The notes under the pieces are model-generated. The model saw only the letters and a list, made by a program, of their open reading frames with translations, did not search any database and was not told where the DNA came from. Of a stretch of 32,676 bases of DNA, positions 1 through 10,000 are shown one piece after another. Position numbers and translations under genes: made by a program. Where the stretch lies: NCBI RefSeq assembly GCF_000315625.1, contig NW_005434450.1:28891-61566 (forward strand), written 5' to 3'. The first letter of the stretch is position 1, and each line of letters opens with the position of its first letter. The stretch comes from Guillardia theta CCMP2712. Lineage: Eukaryota; Cryptophyceae; Pyrenomonadales; Geminigeraceae.

Positions 1-1462
1 GGACGAGGAGGAGGAGGAGGACGACGGACACGTCACGAATCGCGAAACCGCCGTACTCCTCCTCCTCTTCTCCTCCTCCTCCTCCTCCTCTCCCTCCTCT
101 TCTCCCTCCTCCTCCTCGTTCTCCTGGTCCTCCTCCTCTTTCTTCTTCTCCTTCTCCTTCTCCTTCTCCTTCTCCTTCTCCTTACTCCTCGCTCGGCTCC
201 TGCTCCTGCTCCTTCTCCTCTTGCCTGTTGTTGTTGTCGGTCAGAATGTCGATGACGAAACCGACGCCGCCATGTGCGTAGACCTCCATTGAGCTCTCCT
301 TGTAGTCAGCCTGTAGCAGCGAGCGTCAGGCTACCTCCTTGTGCTCTCCTCATCTCTTTCTGCCTCGTCCCTGTCCCCTTCCCCTTCCCCTTCCCCTTCC
401 TTGTCCCTCCTCCCCTTCTGTCCAACTTTATCCCTCTCCATCCAACTCCTCTGCCTGCTGCTGATCTTTCTCTTTCCCCTCCTCCTTGTCGTGTTAGTCG
501 TCATATCCTGTCTGTTGCTCATCCCCCCTCCCCTCCCCTCCCCCCCCCTTTTTCCTCCTCCTCCTTCTCCTCCCCCCGTCCTTCTCCTCCTCCGTTGTTT
601 CACCTGGTCCTTGGAGGAAGCCTTCTTGATGGCATTGTCCATATTGGTCTTAGGAACTCCTGCATTCTTGGCTTGATCCAACACCTGGGGATGGAGGTCA
701 AGTGAGAATGGCAGCAGAGAGCATGGAACAGCACGAGGAGGAGGACGAGGAGGGGAGGGAGGGGGAGGAGCAGGAGGAGCAGGAGCAGGAGAGGGGGGGA
801 GGAGCAGCAGCAGGAGAGCACAAACCTTGGCTAGCTGCACGTTGGCAACAGGGTCAGGCCCTCCGGCCTTGACGCACATGGTCACCATCTTGCCATACCT
901 GACAATAACATCAGAGGCCCAGGCCCTTGGGGTCGAGCTCGGGAGAGCTCCACCTGGAGTAGAGCTTGGCCTTGGCAGCGTCTGTCTTTCCCTTCTTGTT
1001 GGCTCTCACCGCTGCAGCCCTTCCCATCATCACCTACCCGCCCCTGGTCACTTCCCTCCTCCCCTCCCCTCCCCTCCCCTCCCATACAGGAGAGATAGGC
1101 GCGGCCTTCCTCGTTGGCTTGCGCAGCTGCTGCTGGCTACAGGCATTGCGGATCTTGCAGGAGTTTTCCTCCTCCTCCTTCATAGGAAGCCTCTGCCCTG
1201 CTCGGGCTGCAGTCAACCGACCTCCTCCTCCTCCTCCTCCACTTCCTCCTGTCATACCGAAAATCTTTCCGACATTCAGCGAAGGAGCAGTGAAGGCCAG
1301 CGTGTCCTTAGCTTCTTCTCCTGTCCATCCCTTGGTAACGATGCTGATGCAGTCAAGAGTCTCAGACTTCCTCCTCTCTCTCTCTCTCTCTCTCTGCCTC
1401 CTCAAACGCTCACCGAAGATCCGCAAGGAACAAAGATGGCTTGTTGAACGCAGAAGCCGCAT
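1..1462 (-). CDS. YebC/TACO1-family protein, multi-exon, 3' end off window
   Basis: YebC/TACO1 proteins act in translation or transcription control; eukaryotic members are usually organellar. Exons fitting the family, in coding order: 1033-954 (MMGRAAAVRANKKGKTD..), 898-826 (YGKMVTMCVKAGGPDPVAN..), 684-604 (VLDQAKNAGVPKTNMDN..) and 310-186 (YAHGGVGFVIDILTDNN). All have GT-AG borders in consistent phase. The motifs GGPDPVANVQLAK and GVPKTNMDNAIKKAS are diagnostic. An earlier exon at 1153-1088 (phase 0) and a presequence-like start MRLLRSTSHLCSLRIF at 1462 are plausible but unproven. A further exon from base 55 down to the left edge is uncertain. The introns at 311-603 and 685-825 are mostly GGA repeats on the coding strand, which is unusual. 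The C-terminal third lies outside the window. Organellar targeting is inferred from the Arg-rich start only. Confidence 0.8.
55..185. repeat. (TCC)n/(CTTCTC)n low-complexity tract in a YebC intron
   Basis: The tract is almost pure pyrimidine on the plus strand, so purine on the coding strand of the YebC gene. It fits the intron that starts with the GTAAGG donor just below base 186. Similar tracts fill the other introns of this gene, for example around 365-400, 530-600 and 730-800. Confidence 0.7.
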
Positions 1463-2268
1463 GCAAGCAGCAAACCAACAAGATAAGAGCGACTGAAATG
1501 AGAGGATAAGTGGAGGGAGAGAAATGAAGATGTGCAGCTGCAGGAATATGCAAGGGTCCTTCCCACCGACTCTTTACATGCTTCGGTCAAGTTTCGTACC
1601 ACGTTGTTCCATGGCTAAGCACTACACCTCATGGCTAAAATCCGACCCATTCTCGCATATATCCTGCACGATTCCTCTCTTCTGGTGATCATGCTAATCT
1701 TCACCTCTTTCTTCCTCTCCTTATCTTTACTTAGCTTAATATCGTTTTCCTGTGCTTGCTCCTTCTCCTGGTTTCCGCTGCCTCAGTCACATCATCAACT
1801 CCTCACCCATCCTCGAGCACTCTCATTCTACTGCTCGCCACAGATCACCACCATCTCAACACTTGTTCTTCTGTTCATCTCCTTCCCTTCTCGTCCTCTT
1901 CCACTTCTCCTCCGGTTCTCCTCCCCTCCATTCCCTCGCATCGTACCTCGCTGCATAGCTCTTTAGCGGCCTCCCGTTGATCAGACTTCCTACCCCACCC
2001 TGTCTAGAGACTTCTTTAACCCACCCCATTCTTCATACCCACCCTGCCGCCATACCCAGCGTTTACCCTACAAAAATGAGGATTATATACCCCTACTTAG
2101 TGTACCCCTCGTACATACTACCCACTCTTCAAACCTGGCACCCCCAGATGATATACAGAATCACTACCGGTACTTTTGATTAATAAATAAAGGGGTACAT
2201 CATCGTCTCCTCTATCACCCCGCAATTCTAAGTCATTTGGAGGGGTGGTCAAGATTCAGCGAACAGCC
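1463..2268. other. Intergenic region between divergent genes, with C-tract block
   Basis: No convincing gene is seen here. The stretch 1640-1960 is pyrimidine-rich and open in several plus frames, but the translations are Ser/Leu/Pro low complexity. From about 1985 to 2150 there are frequent C4-C5 runs on the plus strand (TACCCC, CCACCCC), so G-runs lie on the coding strand of the minus-strand YebC gene. Near 2195-2240 the polarity switches to G-runs (AAGGGGTAC, GAGGGGTGGTC) just upstream of the plus-strand gene at 2269. Confidence 0.5.
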
Positions 2269-2417
2269 ATGTTTGGCAAGCTGCACCAGGTAGTTGTAAC
2301 CCTCCTCATGTCTTGCGAACGAGACAGCAATCACTGCATGGAGCAAGAGCAAGAGGATCAGGAGAAGTCCACTGAGTGATGAGTTTCATGATCATGAGGA
2401 CCGCGAGTAAGAGCAGA

Positions 2418-2457
<40 letters not shown>

Positions 2458-3066
2458 AGATCAGGAGCAGGAGCAAGAGCAGGAGCAGGAGAGGTGCGCT
2501 AAGGAGATCGTGTTGGGAGATGATGATAAGAAATGTGGATTAGCCCGTTGCAAAGGATTTCTCAGGAGTGCATGATGCGCAAGATTGATAATTGCGACAT
2601 TCAAACCGATGAAAAGAGAAATTACAGGTTTGGAGTAGAAGGAGTCTGAAGTCGACGATGCAGACCACCTTGTTACTTATCCTATAGAGATGTGATTGTA
2701 CAAGGAAGAACAACGAGGATAGGACTATGCCTGCCAGTACGAAGAATTTAAGGAATGGTCTTGCTGCGATCGATCTCAGTGCATGGCTGAGAGGGGTTTC
2801 ACTTGGATATATCCTCCACCAGATCTTCTTCCTGTGTTGTTGCTGACTCGGACATGCTTCAGACGCAGTTCCAAATCCTCCAGGAGGCTCCTCTGACTGT
2901 TGGGGCGAGCTTGGACCTACGGTAAATGATACATGCTGCTGCTTACATCACCTTGAGGATTTCACTTGATGTTGCAAACAGGATTGCGGTCCTCTCGGAG
3001 ATGACTGTGGTTCTGGTTGGAAAATCTGATCAAAGGGCGAGGGCTAGCACTGTGAATAAAAGTTGA
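2269..3066 (+). CDS. Unrecognised multi-exon gene (tentative model)
   Basis: I do not recognise the product. Candidate exons keep phase through splice-like borders: ATG at 2269 (MFGKLHQ, donor GTAGTT); a piece starting GAGTGCATGATG near 2563 (ECMMRKIDNCDIQTDEKRNY) between a CTCAG acceptor and an AG/GTTTGG donor; a middle piece RPPCYLSYRD; then YEEFKEWSCCDRSQCMAER; then TQFQILQEAPLTVGASLDL, which ends in a GTAAAT donor; and a final exon after an AACAG acceptor (IAVLSEMTVVLVGKSDQ) that stops at TGA 3064-3066. The last two exons are the best supported. An AATAAA lies inside the final exon region at about 3055. Middle junctions would need introns of only 25-31 nt, so the central part may be wrong. 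The first intron contains an (AGGAGC)n repeat. Confidence 0.35.
2413..2495. repeat. (AGGAGC)n hexamer repeat
   Basis: The stretch is made of GCAGGA/AGGAGC units with a few substitutions (AGCAAGATC, AGCAAGAGC). It lies in what I model as the first intron of the gene at 2269-3066. Confidence 0.85.
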
Positions 3067-3325
3067 ACAATCTGAAGTGTTCTCTGTTGTATAGCATGGA
3101 CATCAGTTGTCGTTGAGGGAACTATCCACTCTCAAAGTTGGCTTTTTCTGTAGGACAGGAAAGAAGTTTGGTATGAGACTCAGCTGTAGATGTTATGATG
3201 TTAGTGTATTCAGCTGTTGTTGGCCAGCAAATCATACGTGACACAAGCAGGTGTCAGTCAGTTTCACAAGCTTTATTGACAAACGATGCACATCGTGGTG
3301 GGTGATGCAGGTAAAACACAAAACC

Positions 3326-4726
3326 TTACAGTCTGTAACGTAAGACTGCAATGGGAGACTTGTTCAAGAACGGACCTCCTGAAGTTCAGTTTGGTTACCG
3401 GGCAGAATATATCACTTGCAGCATTTTCACCTGTTAAAGCACCAATGCACTGCATTCTGTTGTCAAGGTAGTCGAAGTTTTCGCAACCTGAGTGACTTGT
3501 TCAATTTTTTTTTTCAAGGAGTTGATGATGGTATGAAATGTAGGCTAACTCCACTCCACCAAGGAAAACAGCACTCGTAGGTGAAGATTCACGGAACCCA
3601 ACTCACTTTGTTTTGTGTCACGATCGAACACCGAGGTCACAGAAACATATCATACACTTTCCTCTTACATCAGCCAAGGTATCAAACACAAAGAAGGATC
3701 CACAAGAAATCATAGGAAGGAGAACTCATTTGAACAAACTGCATTCAATTTAACCGTCCAAGACAAACAGGTTCATTCCCCATTATCACCTTCCTACGAT
3801 CACACGTTCGGCGCGCACTTACAGTAGTCGATCGCGTCCATGTTCTTCTGGATGTCTGTGCTTGTGTTTCTTGTCGGGTAGTCTGAAGGAAGCGACCCCA
3901 GATCAAAGTCCAGCATGGCGCCTTCGCCTACCGGGACCCACAGCATTGTCGCTTGGCGCTGCCAAGAGCAGATGGGGGGTAGGGTAAGTCAATGGGGGGT
4001 GGATATTTCTGTTATGGTAAATATCTTCCGATTTTTGTTTTTTATTTTTGAATATTTTACTCATAATTTTAGAATAATTCAAGAGTATGGGGGGTAGGGG
4101 TACAATAGAATTGTGCCTTTGAGGTGGGGTGGTCATATTGTAACGACACGAGAAACGGCTTTGTCCCTTCGATACCCCATGCCGAGACGTCGAGGAAAAG
4201 TGGTAGTAGTGGGAGAGTGGCAACGAAGACGAAAGAGAATGAAGAGAGAAGATGCATAGATGAGAATGTGATGAGCAGGAACGATGAGATGCGGTATGCA
4301 GAGGGAAGGAGATGAAGGCTAGCAGAGCAGGGTTAGGAGCAGTCTGGAGTGTGAGAAAATATCTGCAAGGGAAGACAATAGGGGTTGGCTTGGACACGTT
4401 CAAGACAGAAAAAGGTGAATGGTATGAGGAATGACCAGTAGAGCAGATCGAAACTAGACCGACTGATTACAACGATTTGTGTCATTTACATCGGCGAGAA
4501 CTTTTTGTTTGGATGAATCCAAAGGATGATCATTAGCACTGCAAGAGTACTGCAGACCGTTGATCCATGTCGCTCGACGAGAACTGAGTGCACTTGATCT
4601 TTCTGTTGATTTGTTCGGTGTCTCGCTTGTGCTGCGCTTTCTCAATCGCGCATTGCGGACGCAAGGATGGGTGAATTCATAAGTCCTTCCAACTGACACG
4701 GTTTTTGCCGATCCAGCATGCTGCAA
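3326..4726 (-). CDS. Small unrecognised gene, about 150 aa, 4 exons
   Basis: I do not recognise the family. Exons in coding order: 4726-4490 (ends ..KQKVLAD, donor GTAAAT), 3958-3823 (RQATMLWVPVGEGAMLDFD..DIQKNMDAIDY, donor GTAAGT), 3487-3431 (CENFDYLDNRMQCIGALT, donor GTGAAA) and 3345-3326 (LRYRL, stop TAA). Exon lengths of 136, 57 and 20 nt fit phases 0-1, 1-1 and 1-stop exactly, which supports the 3' part. An AATAAA on the minus strand at about 3272-3277 lies 50 bp past the stop. The first exon is less certain: its only in-frame ATG (4726) overlaps the divergent plus-strand gene, and there may be more upstream exons. The intron 3959-4489 carries a G-tract block. No signal peptide or membrane segment is obvious. 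Confidence 0.5.
3970..4135 (+). repeat. G-tract block inside an intron
   Basis: Recurrent G4-G6 runs with T/A spacing (TGGGGGGTGG, GGGGGGTAGGGGTAC, GGTGGGGTGGTC) alternate with AT-rich sequence. They lie in the long intron of the minus-strand gene, but the G-runs are on the plus strand, as expected if they belong to the plus-strand gene starting at 4718. Confidence 0.5.
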
Positions 4727-5062
4727 ATGTTGTTCAGCAAACCCAGATTCTCCATGTTGTTCGACAACGTCAACCCATTCACCGAGGAGGTCGTCGGCGA
4801 GTGGAACCTCCCAGACGGCGTAAGTCCATATTCCTCACGCTCAGCCATCGCTTCTTCGAACCGCTGACCACGCCTCCAGATCCTCTTGGCCCCTGCTGGA
4901 GGGTTGGAATACCCCGCGAACGATCCGGCCACACAGTGAGCTCTCTCCTCCTCCTCTTCCCTCCTCCCCGCCCCCCCCGCCCCCGCTGATTCCTGCTGAA
5001 GGTACTACGGTCCTGATGGTGTGATCGACTTCACCACCCCCGTCGACGTCTCGGGATATTAG
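4718..5062 (+). CDS. Small unrecognised protein, 72 aa, 3 exons
   Basis: Three exons join cleanly: 4718-4819 (MLQMLFSKPRFSMLFDNVN..EWNLPDG, donor GTAAGT), 4880-4935 (ILLAPAGGLEYPANDPAT, acceptor CTCCAG, donor GTGAGC) and 5002-5062 (YYGPDGVIDFTTPVDVSGY, stop TAG). Phases are 0, 0-2 and 2-stop. I do not recognise the product; it has no long hydrophobic segment and an acidic, aromatic C-terminus. A pyrimidine-rich acceptor-like sequence (TTTTTGCCGATCCAG) directly precedes the ATG, so the 72 aa may be only the 3' part of a longer gene. Its first exon overlaps the proposed start of the divergent minus-strand gene by 9 nt, so at least one of the two 5' ends is wrong or the promoters overlap. Confidence 0.55.
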
Positions 5063-5115
5063 ATTCAAGCTAGTGGAGGGAGAATGTTCTTGAGGGGAGA
5101 GCTATAAACATGATG

Positions 5116-5580
5116 TCAGTGACCTATGCTGCCCTGACCACCGTGGCTGTCACTGCTCGAAAGATTCGACTGACGTGGCCCACGCCGCAGCCTCCGAGGC
5201 TCCGAGGCCAGCGGCAGTGAGCCGGCCCGGCGGGCAGCTCCTCCATGCAGTGCCCGGCTGACTCGGAAGAATCTTTCAATTTTGCAGAAGGGAACTTGAA
5301 CTAGGACTGCCACTGATCCGAACTGACTGAGTCCCGGTGACGCTCAGATGATCGGACTGCGGCTCAGGGCCGCACTGTCAATAGATGCCAGACTCTCAGT
5401 TCTGCACCGGCGAGTCAGCCCGGCAGTCACTTCAAGTACGGTTGCAGTACGGTCACAGGCGGCGGCCGGGTCGGCAGGCGCGGCGCTGGGAGGCCGCCGG
5501 GCTCCGAGGCTCACTGAGCGAGTACGGTCACTCAGTGATCGGACTCGGACGCCGGTCCACTCAGTGAAACTTGACGAGGG
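5116..5580. repeat. GC-rich island A with CTCAGTG/CACTGAG words
   Basis: This stretch is far more GC-rich than its neighbours and is packed with short recurring words: CACTGAG/CTCAGTG, GACTCGGA, GGCTCCGAGG, GTACGGTCA, GGCCGCCGGG. ORFs cross it on both strands, but their translations are Arg/Ala/Gly-rich with no family resemblance and no splice logic. Islands with the same vocabulary occur at 10580-11170 and 25490-25835. It sits immediately outside the G-tract block that precedes QCR7. Confidence 0.55.
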
Positions 5581-5890
5581 TATGAGGGTGATGATTATGT
5601 TGCGTGTGCGAACGGAAGGGGTGGGAGGAGAAATTGGGAGGTAGTGAGGAAAATATGGGGTGGGGTGAGAAAATAGGGGTACTTGAGAGGTGAATTACAT
5701 TGGAAAAATAGGGGTGATGAATTTCCAGTGGGTTCGACGAATGGGTGGGTGGGTTGGGGTTTCAGGGGGTTTGATGATTTTCATGTGGGGTAGAAGCAGA
5801 AAGAGGGGTTAGATATCAGTCAAATGAGGGGGTACTGGTCAATTCACGAGGGGTGGTAGGAAATTGTGGGGTGGGGTGGGTGAGCGACGG
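5581..5890 (+). repeat. G-tract block immediately upstream of QCR7
   Basis: Dense G3-G6 runs on the plus strand (ATGGGGTGGGGTGAG, ATAGGGGTAC, GAGGGGGTACTGG, TGTGGGGTGGGGTGGG) are separated by AT-richer spacers. The block ends within 10 bp of the QCR7 start codon at 5899. It could be a core-promoter or 5' UTR element or a low-complexity repeat; the sequence alone cannot decide. Confidence 0.55.
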
Positions 5891-5898
5891 CGGCGAAG

Positions 5899-6720
5899 AT
5901 GGACAAATTGCTGAGGCCGCTGGCTATGTGGTATGGCCGAAAAGTGGAGCACGAGCTTGCGAAATATGGTGAGATCATGTAAAAACATGCATGAAATGAC
6001 GTTATGGAGAGCGACTGGTACATGGTGGGTGTGCAGTTTGATTGAAATAGAAGGAATTAGCGGCACGGGGAGCAATGGAGAAGGAACAGGAAAAGAGAAC
6101 GAAGAGACACGATGAGCGGGGATGAAGATTGTGATATGCATGAGACATGATTGAATATTGTTCAACAGAGCAGAGATGTTAAGAACTGATAGTGATCGAA
6201 GTACCGGTAGTCCGGGTGCAAATGCGTGGATGAAATCTGCCCATGCGTGCTGTTTGTCTTTTTCCCTAGCATCACCACGTTGCGCCCGCATGTGGATGTT
6301 TCTCAGTGTGATATTTTGCTCTGAACAGGTTTGAAATACGAGGACATCTTGAACGACTCTCACCCGGACATTCAGACTGCCATTTTAAGGTTTGGCTGCA
6401 GCTGCCATCCGCGGACAGCAGGCTCACGTGATCGCAGGCTGTCGCCGGAGGAGATTTCGAATCGCAACAAGAGGCTGAAGAGAGCTCTGGACATCTCTCT
6501 GAAACACGCTGAGGTGCCATACCTCCTCTTGCTCGCCTCCTCGGCACTTGACCTCTCGTGTGGATCAACAGTTGAGCAAGGAGGCGCAAGCTAGCGTACA
6601 GCCGTTTGTAGGATACCTCCCTCTTCAGCGAGCAAGGGATGAGCGTCTTGAGAGGTACACAACGTTATCAGTGCTCTTGATCCATGCTGATGGGAACGAC
6701 GCAGGTTGATGAACAAGTAA
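5899..6720 (+). CDS. QCR7: Cytochrome bc1 complex subunit 7 (QCR7 / 14 kDa subunit)
   Basis: This is a small matrix-side subunit of mitochondrial respiratory complex III, bound near cytochrome b. Five exons give a 101-aa protein: 5899-5968 (MDKLLRPLAMWYGRKVE..), 6329-6389 (LKYEDILNDSHPDIQTAIL), 6438-6513 (LSPEEISNRNKRLKRALDI..), 6572-6654 and 6705-6720 (LMNK, stop TAA). All borders are GT-AG and phases match. The family hallmark is the block RLKRALDISLKHAE, followed by an acidic/basic helical C-terminus ending RDERLERLMNK. The length matches the family. There is no cleavable presequence, as is usual for this subunit. The 5' G-tract block abuts the start. The third intron is 58 nt and the fourth 50 nt. 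Confidence 0.92.
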
Positions 6721-7009
6721 GTTGTTGTTGTCACCTTGTTGGACGCGGATCTTTGCTTTTGATTTACATGAAGAACAATCACAAAGTTCTGCTGTTGCCT
6801 GCTCTGCTGTTTATTCTTCCTAATCTTGATGTGCGGCACCTCTGTGATCTGCAGGAAGAATTCTTCTTGGAGTTCTCTCCAGAAATCTTCGTGGAATTCT
6901 TCCTGCAGATTAGAGAATGGAAAGCGTGCAGGAAGCGCGAATCAGTTGATGTTGGGGGAGGTTGAGGGGAATAGGAGAGAAAGCAGCACGTTGCTAGGAA
7001 TGATATGAT
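6721..7009. other. Intergenic region between convergent genes, containing a long hairpin
   Basis: No coding exon is supported. The region separates the stop codons of QCR7 (plus) and the DUF639 gene (minus). Its notable content is a 17-bp perfect inverted repeat, listed separately. Confidence 0.5.
6847..6910. repeat. 17-bp perfect inverted repeat with structured loop
   Basis: ATCTGCAGGAAGAATTC at 6847-6863 is the exact reverse complement of 6894-6910, with a 30-nt loop. The loop itself contains TGGAG..CTCCA complementarity, so the whole 64 nt can fold into an extended hairpin from either strand. It lies between two convergent stop codons and could act in 3'-end formation or give a small RNA; that is inference. 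Confidence 0.6.
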
Positions 7010-10000
7010 TCACAATTCATTGATCGTCTCGGGAGGGTCGAGGTACTTGCGAGCGAGGAAGAGACTTAGGCCCTTGAGCCTTTTCTGCATCATGTCCCCG
7101 GGAACGAACTTGCCTGGGAGTGAGGGAGTGAGGCGAGGAAGCAGAGTACAAGTAGACATCACCGATGACGAGGCAGAGGAAGATCCATCGGGCAGGTGTC
7201 ACTGCCAAGGCTGTGCCGGTCGAGGCCACAAGGACGCAGAAGCACATGGACTGACGCGGATGTTCTTGAAGCCAAGTCAGAGATAATCACCTCCTCCTCC
7301 GCTCACCCCAAGAATACAAGATGGCGAGCTTAGCGAGTATTCGATTCACCTGCACCAACAAATATTAGCCGCCCGTGTCGCCGAATTCCATGATAGCAAG
7401 AAAACACTGCTGCTGCTGCTGCTGCTGGTCGCCGCTGTGGAGGAAGGAGGAGGAAGAAGCGCCACCCTCACCTGCTGGATCGTGTTCTGCAGCTGGCTCA
7501 GCTTCTGCGTCTTCTCCCTCCCCATCTGCAGACCAACTTGCAGCTGTCGCTCCACCTGCCAGGAAGCTCACGATGGGGCTGTGCAACCAGTCTGCTCAAC
7601 CTCCACGAAGTTCTCCCTGAGCGCCTTCTTCATGTTCTGACGAAGTTTGCGGACTGAGGCGACCTGGAGGACAAGTGACCAGCGGCTGGAGGGAGGAGGT
7701 GAGAGCAGGGCAGGAGGGAGCTGAGGAACGGGAGTGGCAAATATGGTAGACGCGAGGAAGAATTTGGGAGTGGCGAAGAGATCAGCGAAGAGGTGAGCAG
7801 CGGGCACTGGAAAGGAGAGGAGAGGAGGAGGGGGGGGAGGGAGAAACAAAGGTTTCTATTTGCAGGAAGGAGACCTACCTGATCGCCGATGCGAGAGAAC
7901 CATCCTCTGGTAGCAGGGGACCCCATGTTCCTCCCAGACATCTGCGAGGGCATCCTCTCCAGGGAGAAGTCCTCCTCCTGCTTCCTATGGCTGATGAGCT
8001 CCTCCGCCGAGCTCTCCTTGTACTCAGCAAAGTTCGTGCCCTCCTCTTCTTCCTCGCTCCCCCTCCCCTTCAGCCTCTGCAAGTTGTCTCGAGTGATGGA
8101 ATAGGAGCACCCCGTTGCCGATGCCACCACCGCTTGCTGCACACAAAGGTGAGGACTCAGCTCCGGAAGATCGCCGGAGAGTCACAGCTGAGCAACGGGC
8201 CGGGAGAAGGGAACAGCAGGCAAGGGAGGGGAGGGAGCAAAGACAAGTCACCTCCTTCATCGTCGTGCTCGCAGCTTCTATCACCGCTGTCCTCCTCCAG
8301 CCGCTCGAGATCGCCGGGAACAAGTGCCGCATGCACCCCCGCAGCGCAACTTTGCCAGAGAAGGTGATGAAGGCTCCTGGGATGAGCATGGACAGGGCAT
8401 CGTAGTGGAAGACGGCAAGGCAGGCGGCGAGGGCTGCGGAGGAGAGGAGGGGCTGCCGCCAGCTGCAGAGGTGGTCCAGACTCTTCAAAGTGTCGTAGAT
8501 GCCCAGGGAAAGCTCGTCTAGCTGGGGTTCAGCTGGTCAGCGCAGGGAGGGAAGAGGTCGGGGAGGAGTCACCTTGACCAGGTTCTGGTCGAGAGTCTTG
8601 AAGTTGAAGATGTCGAGGGTTTTCCCCTCCTCCTCCGCCTTCCGGTACCTCTCGGCGGCCTGGAAAGAGCTGTAAAGCTCCTCGATGAGCGGGCAGACGC
8701 CGTTGCTCTCGAGGCAGGAGGAGTTGAGGGAGCAGAGGAAGAGGGAAGAAACCTCTCGTCCTAGCACGCTCTCCAGCGCTCTAGCCCTGATGATGTTCTC
8801 CGCCACGAAAGCCGGCAGCCAAGGCAGGCGGCCACTCTCGAAGACTGTGTGGATGGGGATGGGAAAGTCGCTCCTCTCGTACCTCTCCCTCGCCATCTTG
8901 TGCGCGATCAGAAGCTCCTTGAGATGCTTCATCCACGTTGCACAGAGCAGGCCAGACAGCTCTACAAACTGGAACTTCGCCAGTCCTCCTCCGTGCCACC
9001 GAAACTGGATGGCTGAGAGGCCCATGAAGCCCTTCTGGCCTCCAGCTCCTCCAGCTTCCTGCTTCTCTCCCGCAAGATGCGCTCCACTATCATTGTCCGT
9101 GTCCGCATTGCTCGACTCGTACCCCGTCTCCCCCGCAAATTCCTCCCCGGGGCTAGGCATCCCGTTGTCGCTCGACGAGTCTCCGAACATGACCTCCCTC
9201 TTCGAGGAGGAGCAAGCTTCGTTCTTCAAGAGACCGCTGCTGCAGGAGACTGGAGAGCTGTTCCCGAGGTCGTTGGAAGAAGACTCGTTCGATCGCGTCG
9301 GTTTCTTTCGCAATGGCGTCAAGTCCGTTCCCTCCCCACCTCCTGATTTGAACCCAGCAAGCCGAGCTACAGCCGCCACTATCGAGAGGTTCCCCCCCTT
9401 AGCAAGCAGTCCAAAACCCGGGAGGTGAGAGAGGAGGAGGCGAGCTTGATTCAGCTCCACCGCTACCCTCCTCACGTCAATCACTGACTGTAGCGAGATA
9501 ACCCTCCTGTTGTGGAGCACAGGATCCTGGAAGACGATGTGGTCAGCAGAGAGGTATAGGGACCCAACAGCCGGAGGAAACTGCGAGCAGTCAGCAGCGT
9601 ATGGGGTGTGAAGGATACACTGCTCGGACTCCAGCCCACATTGCTCCTTGATCACCGACCACTGGTCCGCATAGTTACAGTCGAATTCGGCCTTATATAA
9701 GGCGTCCACGTACTTCTCGAAGCGATCGAGCGTGAGCTCCTCCTTGCTCTCGCAGTCGGAGACGAGCTCGTCAAAAACGATCCCCGCCACACCCGCAGTC
9801 CCTGCCAGCTGCTGCAGCAGGGGCGCCACTCGGACGAAACTGGACCGTGATCGGAGTTGTGTGTTGCCTTCCATCAGAGCGCTAACATCCATGAGCTCGA
9901 AGAAGAGGCGAGGGCACAGACGAAGAAGGTCGGGAATCTGCTTGCACGCTCGGAACATGGCATACTCCTCGAACTCCAGCTTCTTCTGTGCATGGATGTA

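Noticed and set aside
274-1496. Overlapping 100-200 aa ORFs rich in Ser, Pro, Leu and Arg
   Set aside because: They are translations of GGA/TCC low complexity; only the YebC-homologous exons on the minus strand are supported.
1985-2150. Interstitial telomere-like repeats (CCCTA, CCCCT words)
   Set aside because: The words are irregularly spaced with variable units and never form a tandem telomeric array.
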